Shown: positions 1-12,500 of the stretch, one piece after another
How the letters are laid out: the number at the start of each line of letters is the position of its first letter
Numbering within the stretch: position 1 is the first letter of the stretch
From: Phoenix dactylifera
Lineage: Eukaryota > Streptophyta > Magnoliopsida > Arecales > Arecaceae
Direction: 5' to 3'
Assembly (NCBI RefSeq): GCF_009389715.1
Contig: NC_052392.1
Span: 38,001,410-38,065,409, forward strand
DNA length: 64,000 nt
Notes under the pieces: model-generated
Database searches by the model: none
Seen by the model: only the letters and a program-made list of their open reading frames with translations
What the model was told of the DNA's origin: nothing
Program-made: the position numbers and the translations under genes

Positions 1-88
1 TATCTATAATTGATAGGCCCACCAAAAGTTGCTAATTGAGTTTCTTGTTCCTCTTTTCCCCAGGTTCTGTGCAGTAGAAGCCTCAAAT

Positions 89-547
89 AGGGCTCAAATG
101 GGATCCAATACAGTGAAATACTAATATATTTATTTTATTTGATGGCTATAAATACAGATATAAATATTAGTTGGATGCAAAAATTCATATCCATATTTAT
201 TTTAAATAGATATAGATCGAATACCTAAAATATAAATACAGATATAAATTAGATAATTAAATTTTATCGTTACATAATCAAAGATACTACTAAATGGATA
301 ATAAATCAAGCATGCTAATCTAATTATCTATTTTTCTTAAAAATTTATGAGTGCCATATAGAATTAAATAAGATTACAAATTAAATAGAATATTCGGATA
401 CGGATCGGATATTTATTTATCTATAATTATCTTTTTTAGATATGGATACGAATAGATATTAATCGAATATTTAAATTTTTTTTGTATTTAAATATATTTG
501 GATAAAAAATAAATTTGGACGGATAATATTGGATCCATTTTTACCCT
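89..547. mobile_element. MITE-like element with terminal inverted repeats
   Basis: The two ends (89-110 and 527-547) are imperfect inverted copies of each other, sharing a core ATCCAATA preceded by AAATGG and an outer AGGG. The interior is very AT-rich, repeats GATA(T/C)GGAT-like words in both orientations and has no coding potential. The size (~460 bp) and structure fit a non-autonomous DNA transposon. The superfamily cannot be assigned, because no target-site duplication is clear. Confidence 0.5.
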
Positions 548-1665
548 AAGATTGGTATCAAAGAAAGGGGTAAGCATAAAAAGTGACAGGAGGCTTTATT
601 CATCGGAAAAAAGGGCTAGCCTTGTCCCTAGCAATGAATGTAAATGTTGCTGGTGTGCAAACCACACTGATATAGTGTAAATTACTAGACTGCCATTTGA
701 AGTTGGTGGGCCTCACAATTGATGTGCCCGTATCCCTTTCCCATTAACCATCCTGATCCGTGCAATAGATCAGAGTTTCATCATTTGGGAGGCTAACATT
801 GTTCTAATTGGTGGTCCAGTTCAGGAGATAAACAGGGTGGCCCAAACCAAGTACTGTCTTTGCTTTTGTCTAGGAGTAGAAGATTAGGTTTGTTAAAGGT
901 ACTAGTTTTAAACTATGGAGTAGAATTTGGCCTAAAAAACTACATATTAGAGTGCTGATCTACACTTAAGCATCAAATCAAAAATATTGTTAATCTGGTC
1001 TGCATGCATGGAAGAAGTGAAAAAGAATTGATTCATGCAACAATTCATTATCTTTGTGGCAGAATTCATGTTCATCATGTTGGTTTTAAAGTGGTGATTG
1101 ATGGGTTCTCAACTATAACTTATCCTTGGTGGGAGATGAGGACATTGCAGAAGTAGGGGCCAATCTTTTATTGGATTACATACTTTGACAAAGATTGCTT
1201 CCAAGTGGATTGAATTACATATTTGAAAGTACTAGTTTCTTATACTACAAGGTAATGTCGGCAGTGGCTAGGTGTAAAATCAAAATGAGACGCATATACT
1301 CTAATGATGCTAGCGGATTAAGTGTTTTTAATCTTAATACCCCCTGTAATGTGCAATCATGCATGGAATCACTAAATAAGTGGGTTCCATCTTTCGTCCA
1401 TGTTTTGCCTTCCTAAAGACAATCCCTACTCATTCAAAACCAAATTTTGAACCGCCCAATGGAACATGGTTAGGAGTTTATTGGATTTTTAAATGTCTAG
1501 AAATAATTATGTGAAGAAGGAGAATTTCTCCCCTCATTTTGAAAGATTGGATCTATTAGTTATACATATATAAATGAGGGTTTAGCTAATCAGGATTTGA
1601 CAAATGAATGGAACCTAGGAGTTTTGAATTGGAGGGACATTGATGGTAGGAGGAATACTTTGGTA
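548..1665. other. intergenic, no gene seen
   Basis: Moderately AT-rich sequence with only short, unconvincing open frames (such as a 73-codon frame at 1195-1416 with no recognisable motif). No repeat structure or RNA gene was recognised. Confidence 0.5.
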
Positions 1666-1813
1666 TAATGATAAGGTTGTTCAATCATATGACTTACGTG
1701 TCACGGATTTGAAATACAGAAGTACTCTCTGCATGCAGGTCAGGTAAGACAATGTATACATGACTCTTTCTAGATCTTGCAATGGTGGGAGCCTCATGTA
1801 TTTGAATACATTT
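1666..1813 (+). mobile_element. Au-like SINE (tRNA-derived)
   Basis: The stretch follows the layout of the widespread plant Au SINE. It has a tRNA-like head beginning near GGTTGTTCAA, a degenerate B box around GGATTTGAAATAC, then a body with GTAAGACAATGTATACATGA and GCAATGGTGGGAGCCTCATG, and then a T-rich 3' end. The match is from memory of the family consensus. The copy is diverged and its ends are approximate. Confidence 0.55.
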
Positions 1814-1989
1814 TTCTTTTCAAAAAAAAATTCAGCATTCATAAGATACACAGAAGGATATGAACAAGCCTAGGATATATCGTAGGTTGGTCCGTGCTTG
1901 ATCCAACCCCACCAGTGACCTTCAAGGTGCAGCTCTCTTTTTTTACACCCTCACAAAGTCTATGATTCACTATTTCCACATCTTTATGC

Positions 1990-2637
1990 CACAACCTAAG
2001 ATATTACCCAAAAAAAACTAGTTGAAAGGTATTATTTGAGTTCTTTGATTTTGTATAAGTACGTAAGATCTACCTATCAAATAATCGATGTAGGACTAAG
2101 GCCCTGTTTGGAGGAGCTTTTGGAGGGCCAGAAAGCACTTTCTGGCCCTCCAAAAGTATTTTTAGATGAAAAACTGTGTTTGGTAAATTTTTCCACGGTG
2201 GCAGCCACCATGTCGGCCACCACCCATGGCCGGCAACCCTTCTATATTTCAATAAAATAAAATAATAAATAAATAAATAAATAAATAACTAAATAAAATA
2301 ATAAAAAATAATGAGTGAGTGGCAAATAATCTGATCTAAATAAATAAATAATTAATTAATTTATTAATTATTTAACCAATTTTATCACCTAGCTAGAAAA
2401 TTTGTTAGAGAGATAAAGGGTCATTAGAAGGATGAAAAATTAATTTACACTAATAATTAATGAATTCGTGCTGCAGTGTCTTCTAGCCTACATAAGTATG
2501 GGCTGGATCCTCTCTGATACTATTTGTCACAACTCAAGATCTTATAAAAAAAGACTAACTGAAAGATATTATTTGAATTTTTTGATCCTATATAAGTATC
2601 CAAGATTTGTCCAGCGAATAATCGATGTGGAACTAAA
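1990..2637. repeat. direct repeat pair of ~110 bp flanking an inserted segment
   Basis: The segments 1990-2099 and 2528-2637 are clearly homologous direct copies. Both run from an ACAAC..AAGAT start through a TATTATTTGA block and a TATA-like TATAAGTA to an AATCGATGT end. They are offset by 538 bp and enclose 2100-2527, which starts with GCCCTGTTTGG and holds a palindrome. Possible explanations are a duplicated promoter-like segment of an old LTR, or an insertion-associated duplication. Confidence 0.55.
2117..2156. repeat. perfect 19-bp inverted repeat (hairpin)
   Basis: CTTTTGGAGGGCCAGAAAG at 2117-2135 is followed after CA by its exact reverse complement at 2138-2156. The flanks continue as a looser palindrome (TTTGG...CCAAA, 2107-2192). 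The structure sits inside the segment beginning GCCCTGTTTGG, a start shared with many plant MITEs. Confidence 0.75.
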
Positions 2638-4562
2638 CACACGCCTGCATGGGTACTCACACTCCATCTATGCAATTTAAGTACCATTCTTTAGTTCTTT
2701 TGTCACCTTTTTTTTTTTCTTGCTATACTGTAAATATTTGTAATATTTAAGATTCGTTTTGGTAAGATTTGTTTCATATTCTTTGCTAACCTGGAAGACT
2801 CAATCATTTTAGGGTTTTTGGTCAGCTCAACAGGATTTTTCTGCTGAATTGCTTTTTGATGTGCTTATGACTTCCCTTGTCCTGACTGATGAGGAAAGGT
2901 TACTAAAAGGATGACTTCATCAGCAGGTTCCATTTTAGAAGGGTTAGGGAGGCTATCAACAGTTTGGTTGGCTAATTAAGCAGTTTGTCTAGGGGTGAGG
3001 CTGCCCCCTTGAGTTGATTGAGAGTTGACAGGTTAAATACGTCGACTTTATGCTTTTTTTTGGTGCATAGTGTTTTAATTTTGTGTTGTTTTTTGTTTCA
3101 GTATTTTTACATTGTTTCTTGCTCATGCACCGTTTTGTTGTACTGCAAGTAGGAAAATCTTTTGGTAATGTCTCACCATTCCTGGTTAGCAAAACTTCAT
3201 CATAGTCCTGTCTCAGTTGCCTCAAAAAGGGTCAAAAAAATTTGCCTGCAACCTTATTGCTCAAGGTGATCTCGACATCATAAATTTGGCCCATTGAGAG
3301 ACACTTTGCTATATGTTCGGGTATGCTCTATGGTATCATTGCCCTAAGTAAGTAATTAGCATCTTATTAAAGTGCTTTTTTTTGGTATATAAATAGTAGG
3401 TCCTATATCTATTTTCTTAAGAGAGAATGTAGAACAAATATCATTAGAGGATGATATTTATTTTGTCATGATGGATTATAGATATTATTTCTTAATAATA
3501 ATATCCTCACTTATATTACGTTAATATTGTATTAATTGTATTAATATATATTACATTAGTATATATTATTATATAATAAGTATATTAATATATCGATTAC
3601 CTATATTTATTTAGTATATTAATATATTTATTAATAAATAATTAACAATATTTATTAATAATCAATAAATATAATATAGGATTTATTAATAATTAATATA
3701 TTTATTTATATACCAAGACATACTAAAATTTATTTGTAATAATAAATGTATTTTCTAATATATATATAATTAATTAAAAATATTTATGGACTTATGCAAA
3801 TATATTTTAAAATTTAAAAAAGCTAATCTTGATAGTGTTTATGTTAGTAGACCATAAATGGTCAACAAATGAACTGAAGAAAAAATACTATTATTTGAAT
3901 GTTCATTTAAGAGCAATATTGGAAAGTTAGCAATATATCTATATAAAATTACCTCCAATTGAATATAGTAATTTTTTTTGATGCCATTTTGTGGAGTAAA
4001 CTTTCTACCAAGTAAATATGGTAAAATTTATTTTTTTTCGTAATTATTTTTTTAGATAAATAATTTTTAGAAGTTGTCATATTACTTGATAGTCTCATAT
4101 ATCCCAACCAAACGAACCTTAAAAGATCAAGCCCGAAACCGCTTTCCCTCTTCCACTCCCTCCCTTTTTTTTTTTTTTTTTCTTCAAGAGAGTGGATGTC
4201 ATGCTAAATTTCTATCCAAACATGAGCCATCTTTATACTTAATAGAGGAATTTTTATATGCTCATTACATAGTGGCAGAGCTTTCAGGGTACCTCTTAGA
4301 AGACATTCAAAGTGCAATAAATATTTCTAGACTTCTAATTTATGGGTGGAATTATTTCCTGGATCACTGCAAAAGGCCAAGTACCTCGTTATTCTTTGTT
4401 GTTGGAGTTTTGATATTTCTCTACTTCAATCTCCTTCCGCAAGGTTGCTCAAATACTAAGAGAAGGCATCGAGGATCATTCAAATTGAGAGTTTTTGGCA
4501 CATAGCTTGCTGATGTCTAGGGTCACTCTTTCTAATGAAGAGCTTAAGACCCTACCAAAGGA
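2638..4562. other. intergenic, AT-rich
   Basis: No gene is recognised. The part at about 3470-3790 is almost pure A/T, built of repeated TATTAATATA-like words. The open frame at 4074-4505 spans a poly-T run and has no family motif. Confidence 0.5.
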
Positions 4563-4733
4563 GAAATTATATTCTGCATACATCACGCAGCCTTGCACGT
4601 CACCAATCATAGCCTTTCATTTTTGTAAGCCTCATTCATCAAGTGTTTATTTCGACGCACCACTTTAAAAATGAGTGGCTATGATTGGCAGCATGCACTA
4701 CGACATGGTGCATGCCATATAGGATATAATTTC
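4563..4733. mobile_element. short foldback MITE
   Basis: GAAATTATAT at 4563-4572 is matched by its reverse complement at 4724-4733. A second inner pair of inverted arms, CCAATCATAGCC...ATTTTT and AAAAAT..GGCTATGATTGG (about 4601-4694), makes most of the 171 bp fold back on itself. A related CCAATCATAG word also occurs near 18423-18489 in both orientations, so the family may have more copies. Confidence 0.55.
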
Positions 4734-4878
4734 TTCTTTCAAAGATGCACACCCCCATCGCAAAAATAAAATAAAAAAGTTGTATTAGCATTAATTTTTT
4801 TGAATAAATAGAAAAGAAAACTCACCACCTTCCTTATGAACCCCGCCAACTTTACCAATTAGCTTGCATATATGAGTT

Positions 4879-5429
4879 GGGTTGGAAATGGGCCAGGCTG
4901 GGCTGGACCACTCCCCCACGTAAACCCGGCCTGGATTTTTTTTTGGGATTTGGGTCAGTCTTAAGCTCGAAAACTTTTGAAAATTCCATCTTGAGCCCGA
5001 CCCGAGATCAAGCCCGAGCCTAACTCAAATCTAGTTGGGTCAGCCCGAATTATTCATTTGGACTAAAAATTGGGCCGGCCTGAAACCGACTGAAGCTTAA
5101 TCTTTCAATCTTTCATACTGTAGTTTTATATTTTTTTAGATAAAATTCTATAGCTTCACGTTAGCAACTATCTGTTAATTAGAGATATATTTAATAGAAA
5201 AATAAATTGATAACATAACTGAAAACAGCTTTTCTATTTTTTAAGTAGTTTATAAATAAGTATCTAAGTTTGGGCTCCATTTTGGATTGTGTCTGGATTC
5301 GAGTTCGGGCTCTGTTTTAGGCCTTCCGGGTAACGATCCATCTGAGCCGGGCCACAACAATATCATTTCTTTCTAGCTTAGCTCATAACCTGACCCGGTC
5401 CGGCCCGGGCCCGGGCCCAATTCCAGCCC
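4879..5429. mobile_element. non-autonomous TIR element with GGGCC-rich ends
   Basis: The left end GGGTTGGAAATGGGCC (from 4879) is mirrored at the right end as GGGCCCAATTCCAGCCC (to 5429). The interior is rich in GGCCCGAC-like words and has no coding frame. This resembles a common class of plant non-autonomous repeats. No target duplication is evident. Confidence 0.5.
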
Positions 5430-5700
5430 TAGTACGAGGCTTGGGAGAGAAGTTGAAGGGTCGGGGGCCCTTCTGCTCTACTTTGGGCGCCGATCGATTC
5501 TTTTTTCTCACCCTCACTTCCTCTTCTTGTATCTCTTCTGCCTTCCTTGCTCTTCGCTCTTCTTGTCGTTCTCCTCCTCTTCTCCCTCCTCCTCTCTCTA
5601 GGTTTTTTTCGGGTACCGTGGTTGGGTCCGGTAGCATAACTCTTTCTTTTATTCTTTGCATCGGTGGCAGGGCAGCTTGGATCTCAGAACCATAGATTCC
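5430..5700 (+). other. pyrimidine-rich leader-like sequence
   Basis: A GC-richer patch with long C/T runs (CTTCCTCTTCTTG, CTCCTCCTCTTCTCCC) followed by GGTTTTTTTCGGG, resembling the 5' leader of a plant transcript. It directly follows a TIR element. No convincing start codon with a long frame follows. The two overlapping frames on opposite strands here (5383-5661 and 5441-5695) look like by-products of the biased composition. Confidence 0.3.
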
Positions 5701-8700
5701 TTTCTGTTTATTTATTTATTTTGATGGAAGGTTGGATCTGCGACTCTGAGGATGTCTCACTCTTCTTTCTTCATCCGAGATAAGTTCTCGTTCATTTTCT
5801 CAATTTCCTTCGATTTATGACATTTTTTTTTGCTATTCCTTGCTTCTATATTCATTTTTTACCAAGAGCTCTAAAGATTCTACGAACAATACAATTTGAA
5901 GACACAAAAGGGTTTCATCATAGATGTTGTTTAAGTCCATGTAGTTTTGTTCTTGGGTTTCTGAAAACAAGAACAGAAAGCAAGAGGGCTATGATGATTT
6001 TACCAGGGGACTAGGGCTTAAGCCCTTTCCAGATGCATTTTTAGGGATACACGGCATTTTGCTGTGCATATGGTACCTTATCCTCTCCATGATTACTGAC
6101 GCCGGGCATACGTGATGTAAATAGCTTCGATTTAGGTCTTCTGCGGTGTTGAAATGGAAAACTTCAAATGTCGCTGGATGCAATTCATGGAGTCCGAGAT
6201 TTTTAAGGGGCTTTTGTCTATGACTGTTAGATTGAGCAAGCTGTTCGTAAGCAGCTCATGTTCAGCTGAGCTTGAGCTGGAACTAAGCTTGGTTTGCTTG
6301 AGTTCAGCTCGATTCATTTTTGCAGGTTTGTTGGAATAGGCAGGGAAGAATGAGATGCTCTGCTGTTTTGCAGGCAACCATGGCAGCCATTTTATTAGAT
6401 CTGTTATTTTGAGGCACTTGTTGCTTTCTTATAAGGTCTTTAAGTCTTGATATATCAGTTGTGATGGTGAGTGGTTGAGACCGAGATGAACTGAGGTCTC
6501 GGTTTATCTTTTAGCCAATATGGTAAGTGGGGACATCGGAAGAGAATGAAGATTTTCCAAGATCTCAGCTGACATTTTTAGACTGAGATATTGAATTGTC
6601 AGCCGATATGGGAAATATGAAATTAAAAACTATACTTAAGCATCGATTTCTAATTTCACTAGTTAAAAAAGCCTATTTAGGGAAGTAAAAAGATGACCGA
6701 AAAATATCAGCGAATATGAATGTATCGTATCAGCTGATATCTGATATTTTATCAGTTTATATCACCAGGGCGAGTTTTTTATATCTATACTATATGTAGA
6801 AATGATAGTTTTGAAAATCAGAGAATATCCTCTTGATTTCTTGTCACATTTTATACTTGGAAACGTCTAATTATTTAAAAAAATACGTTAATTATCCCAC
6901 TGGTGAATTGATTGGATTCTATCACTTGGTCTCTTCTCTCTTCCCTTTAAGATGCATTGGATGTGTCCGGTGGCTAGTACATTGTATCAAGGGGTGCCCG
7001 ATATTTATGCAGTCTGAGATCTTGGCTGAGATGAAAACCTTGCTTTCTTAATCACGCATTGTTCAGCAACATGGACAGATCTGAGCCTTTTTTTTAGGAA
7101 AAAATTCTCCTATGCCACTTATGAAATAGTTGGTATTGCTTTTTAAAAAAAAAAGGATTTGTGATTTTTGGAGCAAAAAAGCACTTCATAAAGGAAAACA
7201 GAAGTATTTGATAACATTATATGGAAAGTGCTTTCATGAGAAGATAAAGTCAAAAAACACATATAGAAGAAGCTAGAAGGCTGAACTTTTGGTTTCTTCA
7301 TCTCTTTTTACAAACTAGAAGCAACATCGAAGAGCAAGCACATGCTTAATGAGGCTTGTGGTAGAGGTTGGGAGGATTTAGAGGCTGCCTTCTTTCCTTA
7401 GGTCATGTTTCGTTTATTGTGTCTTTGTTAGCTTTTTAGAGAAGGGCTAGGCCATTGATGGGGCGTGACATTGAGCAGATCAGATTGAAACTAGTTTGAT
7501 AGCTGGTTTGGCTTGGTGCAATGTCAAAGGGTTTTGGTTTAAAGGACCAAACCCTCATGCCATGTGGCTTATTAGCAGTGCAGAGAAACTTTTTGATAGA
7601 AATAACACTACAGGGCTTGACCTTGGTAACAAAAAAGAAATTGGAAATGTTTTTGTAACTCAATAATGTAAATCAAAAAGTCACTTAACTGGTGTGTTTT
7701 ATCCTCATTGGTCCCTTTGAATTGGCATCATGTAGTGCCTACCGCACCATGAAGCAAAGTGAATGGACTGCACTGTTGGATCATTTGCCATATGATGGTT
7801 GTTTCAGTTCATAGTGTTGGCGAGATACATGGTGGGGTGTGCTATAAAGTATCAATGCCTTTTTGACACATGGCAACGAGGCTTTTCTTGTGTTGTTATC
7901 AAGTTGTTAATAGAAGTTAGAATCTAGTTTTAAACTCTTGAACATGTTAGGATTGAGTTGGAGTTAATCATGTATGTATCTATGTTTTAAACTCTTTCAG
8001 CCATGTAGTAATGTTTAATTGCAAATGTAGAGACAAGAAGGAAAAGGAAATACTGCACATGTCAAGAAGGATAAATACATGCATGTATATGTGGGTGTAT
8101 GCATGTGTGTATGATGTATATGTGTGTGTGTGTGTATGTATGCACACTAGTATATATGTAAAGCTAGCTTATCACATTTCTTCCTGTTCTGATTATTTAA
8201 TACATTTAATTATAATGTTATTGATTTATGTTTATAGAAATTGAAATGAAGTTAAGGATTATAAATTTATGACAATAAGCATGTAATCTATACCCAGGCC
8301 TTGGAGATTCATATGGAGAAAGAATAAACAGAGTAGCTTCTCTGATTTTTTGAAGTCAACTGTTTTAGCGTAGATGCAAATATATTCTCAAGAAGCTTAA
8401 GTTATAGGATAATGGAGACAAATAGCTTTAAGATGAGAGACAGCAAAGCCAGACACACTAGTGCAATTTTGGTCATATGTTTTGGCTTTAAAGGGGAAAA
8501 CCAGTCATAGATGAGAGATTGGAGACCTAAGAAGATTTCATATTCAATTCCTGGAGGCATGTACAAAACTCATTACCTGGAAAATTCCATGTAATGTCAG
8601 GGTAAGCAGAGGCATTCTGAATGAGGACAGTGTTCTTTGTTGCTGAACTTTCTTTGCATGCCCCTAGATGGTTGCAATGTCCAGAGTGTGAATGCTCTAA

Positions 8701-8904
8701 AGCCTCAGATGTAGGAAATTCCAATGATCAGGATTCATGGCAGATTTTTATTTCTTTGAATTTCAATCAATTCAGTCTTTGGCTGGATCCTTGAGATGTA
8801 ATGTAGTTTTGCAAGGAGGAATTGAGTTGCAAGATTCATTTTTACTCATGTTGGCATGTCTAAATTGGATGTTGTGTTGTTGGACTAGCAATCATGTGCA
8901 ACCA

Positions 8905-9020
8905 AGATTTACCGTACCGATCGGTACCATACTGGTACCGAGCCGATATGTAGTCTCGTACCATACAGACACTAGTTGTCTTATACTGTACCATGTACGG
9001 ATACTTGAGATGGTACATGT
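8905..9020. repeat. GGTACCG-type dispersed repeat
   Basis: A cluster of TACCGTACCG / GGTACCG / CGTACCAT words including the perfect 14-bp palindrome GTACCGATCGGTAC at 8914-8927. A similar cluster lies at 41636-41730. Such sequences are common dispersed repeats in plant genomes; their origin is unclear. Confidence 0.45.
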
Positions 9021-10336
9021 GTGGAGTCCATTACCAAGACGGCTATCCTTGGGTGCAGCTATTACATAATTCACATTAGACTTGTTAAATAAGCATGCCA
9101 GTTTTCTGCAGCTCATATCAAAATAAGCATGAGTTTGAGCTATAAATACTTTAAATCTCAGCTTAATATTCGGCCTGCTTGATTGCACTTCCCCAGATGA
9201 TGGCAAACAAATGAGCAAAACTGGGCCTCTTTTACCAACTCACAGTATTCTTGGTTTGCTTTCTAGGTCCTGCTAGTCAATATGTTTCTTCTTCTTAGCT
9301 TTGTTTCGTTTTTTTTTTTTAATTTTTAAGATTCCTGTGTTAGTAATAGGTCTGTGAGACAATTGATCTATTTGTGAGCAGCTTGTATTTGACTTGAAAT
9401 TTTGGGTTCAATTTGTCTCACTCACTTTGTAACAAGGTAAGCGAGGTAAGCTAGAGCTTGACTTGGCTCACTCGAGCTCCGCTTGGTATGGGGAAAAACA
9501 AGTTATTACTGGATATTATTTATTATTTATATGAAAATCTTATTTTCGTATTTGTTTGTTGAAGGCTAACATAGTTTAATGAAAAAGAATGTAATTTCTT
9601 CTATAATACTGAGATATGATGGTGGAGATTAGCTAAAAGAACTATATGAAAGCCTTAAAAGGACTTACAGTCTTTCTAAATCTGTTGAACAAACTGTTTG
9701 TGAGCAGCTCAAGTTTGGCTGGAAATTAAATGGGCTAGCTTGAACTTAGGTTGGTTGCAAAATGAGCTGAGCTAGAGTTAGGCTTGGCTCACTTGAGGTT
9801 GACTTGTTTGCACCCCTAATCATTAAACCATTTCTGTTCTATTTTCAGCAGCATGGCTAAGCTTGGATATTGAAACTTGGCTTTGTTATTTTGAGGCCTG
9901 GAGGAACCAGTCTTCTCTTTGGTAATGGTTTTGGTGTTCTTAACTATTCATTTAACCTCTTTTTGGATAACTTTTATTTTCTTTACACAAATGTGCAGGA
10001 TTGCATTGATATCATGATTTGTAACTTTCAATGTTGCCAGAGTTGATACTTGATACCGTGTTGATTTGTTAAGGAAATGTATATTCTCAAACATCCTTTA
10101 TTCTGGCAAGGCTTCTTGTGGTATGTAATTTGTTATATCCTTTTTGCCGAGAAGGATTGCCTCCTCTTTCCAGCCAGTGGGTCCCCCAACATTTTTCCTT
10201 CTGCTGCTTCATTCATTCATCCATTTTTGCTCCTTCCTCTTCTTGTCTGCGGTCAGAGGCTGTGATGATTTGCCTTTGCATCTCCATGATGCTTCAAGTG
10301 CTGAAATTGTATGCTTACATCTGCAAGAGCACCTAG

Positions 10337-10338
<2 letters not shown>

Positions 10339-10392
<54 letters not shown>

Positions 10393-10444
10393 CATACACA
10401 TATACATATATATGGACATACATGCATACATACATACATACATA
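10339..10444. repeat. compound microsatellite (TC)n(TA)n(CATA)n
   Basis: A TC run at 10339-10368 passes directly into a TA run to about 10392 and then a CATA-rich stretch to 10444. Frames reading through it (SLSLSL, YIYIYI) are artefacts. Confidence 0.9.
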
Positions 10445-10495
10445 AATTCATACGTATGTGTGTTTGTGTATGTGAATCCACATCGGTTGAATTAG

Positions 10496-10935
10496 CCATG
10501 CACATCTTGCATGCTGACTACCATTTTGCCTTACTCTAACTGGTGTAGCAAATTTGGATGGCTTGCTATTTTTTGCAGGCAACCAATTGCAGCCTGTTAG
10601 ACCCTTCTCAGTGTATGAAAATAGGCAAAGCTGAGCCTCTGATTCTTCCTATGATTGACACTCTTTTGTTATCTTTTTGTTCTTTTCTTGTGCTTTTTCA
10701 GTACTGTTATATTTTTTCACATGTTTTGAATTTGCCATGGACATCGTGCATAATGACTGCTAGTTTGCCTTGCTCTAACTTGTGTGGCAAGATTGGATGG
10801 CTTGCTGTTTTGCAGGCAACGTTGCAGCCTGTTAGAGACCCTTCTCAGTGTATGAAAATGAGCAAACTTGGAGCCTCCAGTTCTTCTAAATTTGACACTT
10901 TTGTTATCCTTCTGCTGTGTTTTTTCCAGTACCTT
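10496..10935 (+). repeat. tandem duplication of a ~240-bp exon-like unit
   Basis: The unit at about 10496-10704 recurs at about 10735-10935. Both copies share CATG(C/G)ACATC(T/G)TGCAT, then GATTGGATGGCTTGCT, TTTTGCAGGCAAC, GCAGCCTGTTAGA, CCCTTCTCAGTGTATGAAAA and a final TTTTTCAGTAC-like end. Each contains a plausible splice acceptor (TTTTGCAG) followed by an open stretch reading DPSQCMK. A short similar stretch, GCTGTTTTGCAGGCAACCAT, lies near 6362. Confidence 0.7.
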
Positions 10936-11510
10936 CCTCGTTTTTCCTTTTTTCCTCCTCTTCAGGATTTATGCTTCTAACTATTCCTATTCTTCCTCTC
11001 TTATACTCTGTTATTCTTGAATGTGCATATGTTACATTATTTCCTTGCAGGACTAGATTGTTCATACATTGTTCTGTTACTTAAGTTTTATTTTTTAAAT
11101 TCTGAGTCCAGGTTAAGAATCTACTGTGCCTTTTCTTTTTTACTTTTTTCCTGCTTGGCCTCCTTTATGCATAGCTGGAGGGGCATCCATGAACAGGACA
11201 CTTCTAGTCACTGATAACAGGCATGTCTACTGTAGGATTATCCAAGTCTAATTTTCTCATTACAAACAATGCGTTTAAATAGGTGTTTTGAATCTTTGGA
11301 GACTTTTGGAAAGTTACAAGTTGGATGCTAGATAATACTCTTCTCGTTTCCAGGTTTTTCAAATGTTTAGTTTTCTTGCCCTGTATCATTGGCGGTGTCT
11401 CATCTAAAAATTCTGCTGTAATATACATGTATTTATCTGTGTTATAAGTGTATTTTTTTGTAGAATTTGGCAAGATAAATACGAAAGGCTCTTCCTTTGG
11501 GTGCAAAATG

Positions 11511-12500
11511 TAACATGATTACATACTCGTTTTGTTATGTAGAAGGAAACCTGGTCATGCTTTATCTGGTCAAACTATCATGCTATTAGGAATTCTAAGA
11601 TAGAAAGCTCCACTTCCTGGATACCTCAAGGTGGAAAGTCCAGGGGCGTTATTGTTCATATAAAACGGGCATCAGCGAACAGCATTCATCAAAAACCAAG
11701 ATGTGATGTATCAAACACATGAATCGGTTCCCGGAAGTGATAATTTATATGACATCTGTGCACATTGATGTCTGTGTCACTGATACCAGCATCCTGTATT
11801 GAACATTTGCAGCCCATGCCTAAGCCTTTGCGCGCGCTCTCTCTCTCTCTAATGCCACATTGGCTACCCTAGTCATGTTTTTTTTTTGTCTTTTTCTTAA
11901 TTAGTGTGATATAATGGTTGACTTATTGGGTCTTCCTCAATGTTCTGACTATTTATGGAATTTGAGAAGTAGATAAATAGTCGTATGCTTCTCAAAAGAA
12001 ATCATAGAATTTCTTATTTATCTTAGGAGATCATTCTTTTTTTTCTTTTTGCATAAATAGATGGTCAAAACTTCATTAAGGTTCAAGCCTATTAAGAGAT
12101 CACTAAAATTAAGTTTTTGGAATAAAAATTATCATGCTTCTTTCGTCCCTTTGAGGTGATTAGAAAACAATATTAGTTGTTTTATTCAAGATAATTATAC
12201 ATTTACAAAATCAATGTGATGGGCTCAAGCCTTTTTTATAAATAAAAAAGGGTGAAAAATTATGTATTTATAAAGGGGAGATGTGATATGTTTGTAAAGG
12301 ATAAATGGGGTAGTATGGTTCCATTAAGATTTTATTTTTGAAGAAATAATTATTTTTTGATTTATCTTGTTCATTTTATGACTACAACAAAATGTGGCGC
12401 ATATTGCACCACCATTTTGAATCAAGAGAGAGATTTTAAGAATGAAAAACTATTCACCCGAAAGCTAGTAGTGAGTTTCATTCGCGTGTTGCGTTTTTTC
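11511..12500. other. intergenic, no gene seen
   Basis: Nothing is recognised beyond short CT-rich stretches (near 11833) and A/T runs. It leads into an L1 fragment whose 5' boundary is unclear. Confidence 0.4.

Larger units (their letters stand above)
5701..11510 (+). other. possible uncharacterised transcribed locus, exon-like segments only
   Basis: No protein family is recognised. Several segments look like exons bounded by AG and GT. About 9849-9931 (after TTTTCAG, before GTAATGG) stays open as AWLSLDIETWLCYFEAW. About 10259-10335 (after GGTCAG) reads DDLPLHLHDASSAEIVCLHL. The two copies of a duplicated segment near 10580 and 10820 each follow TTTTGCAG and read DPSQCMK. With the pyrimidine-rich patch at 5.43-5.70 kb these could belong to one spliced transcript, coding or not. 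I could not link them into a frame with a known domain, so this is a weak call. Confidence 0.2.

Noticed and set aside
2036-2260. Frames on both strands sharing LLEGQK(A/V)LSGPPK
   Set aside because: The likeness comes from the DNA palindrome at 2117-2156 being read in both directions.
5383-5695. Overlapping 92- and 84-codon frames rich in R/E/G or S/P
   Set aside because: Opposite-strand readings of one pyrimidine-rich tract; composition explains both.
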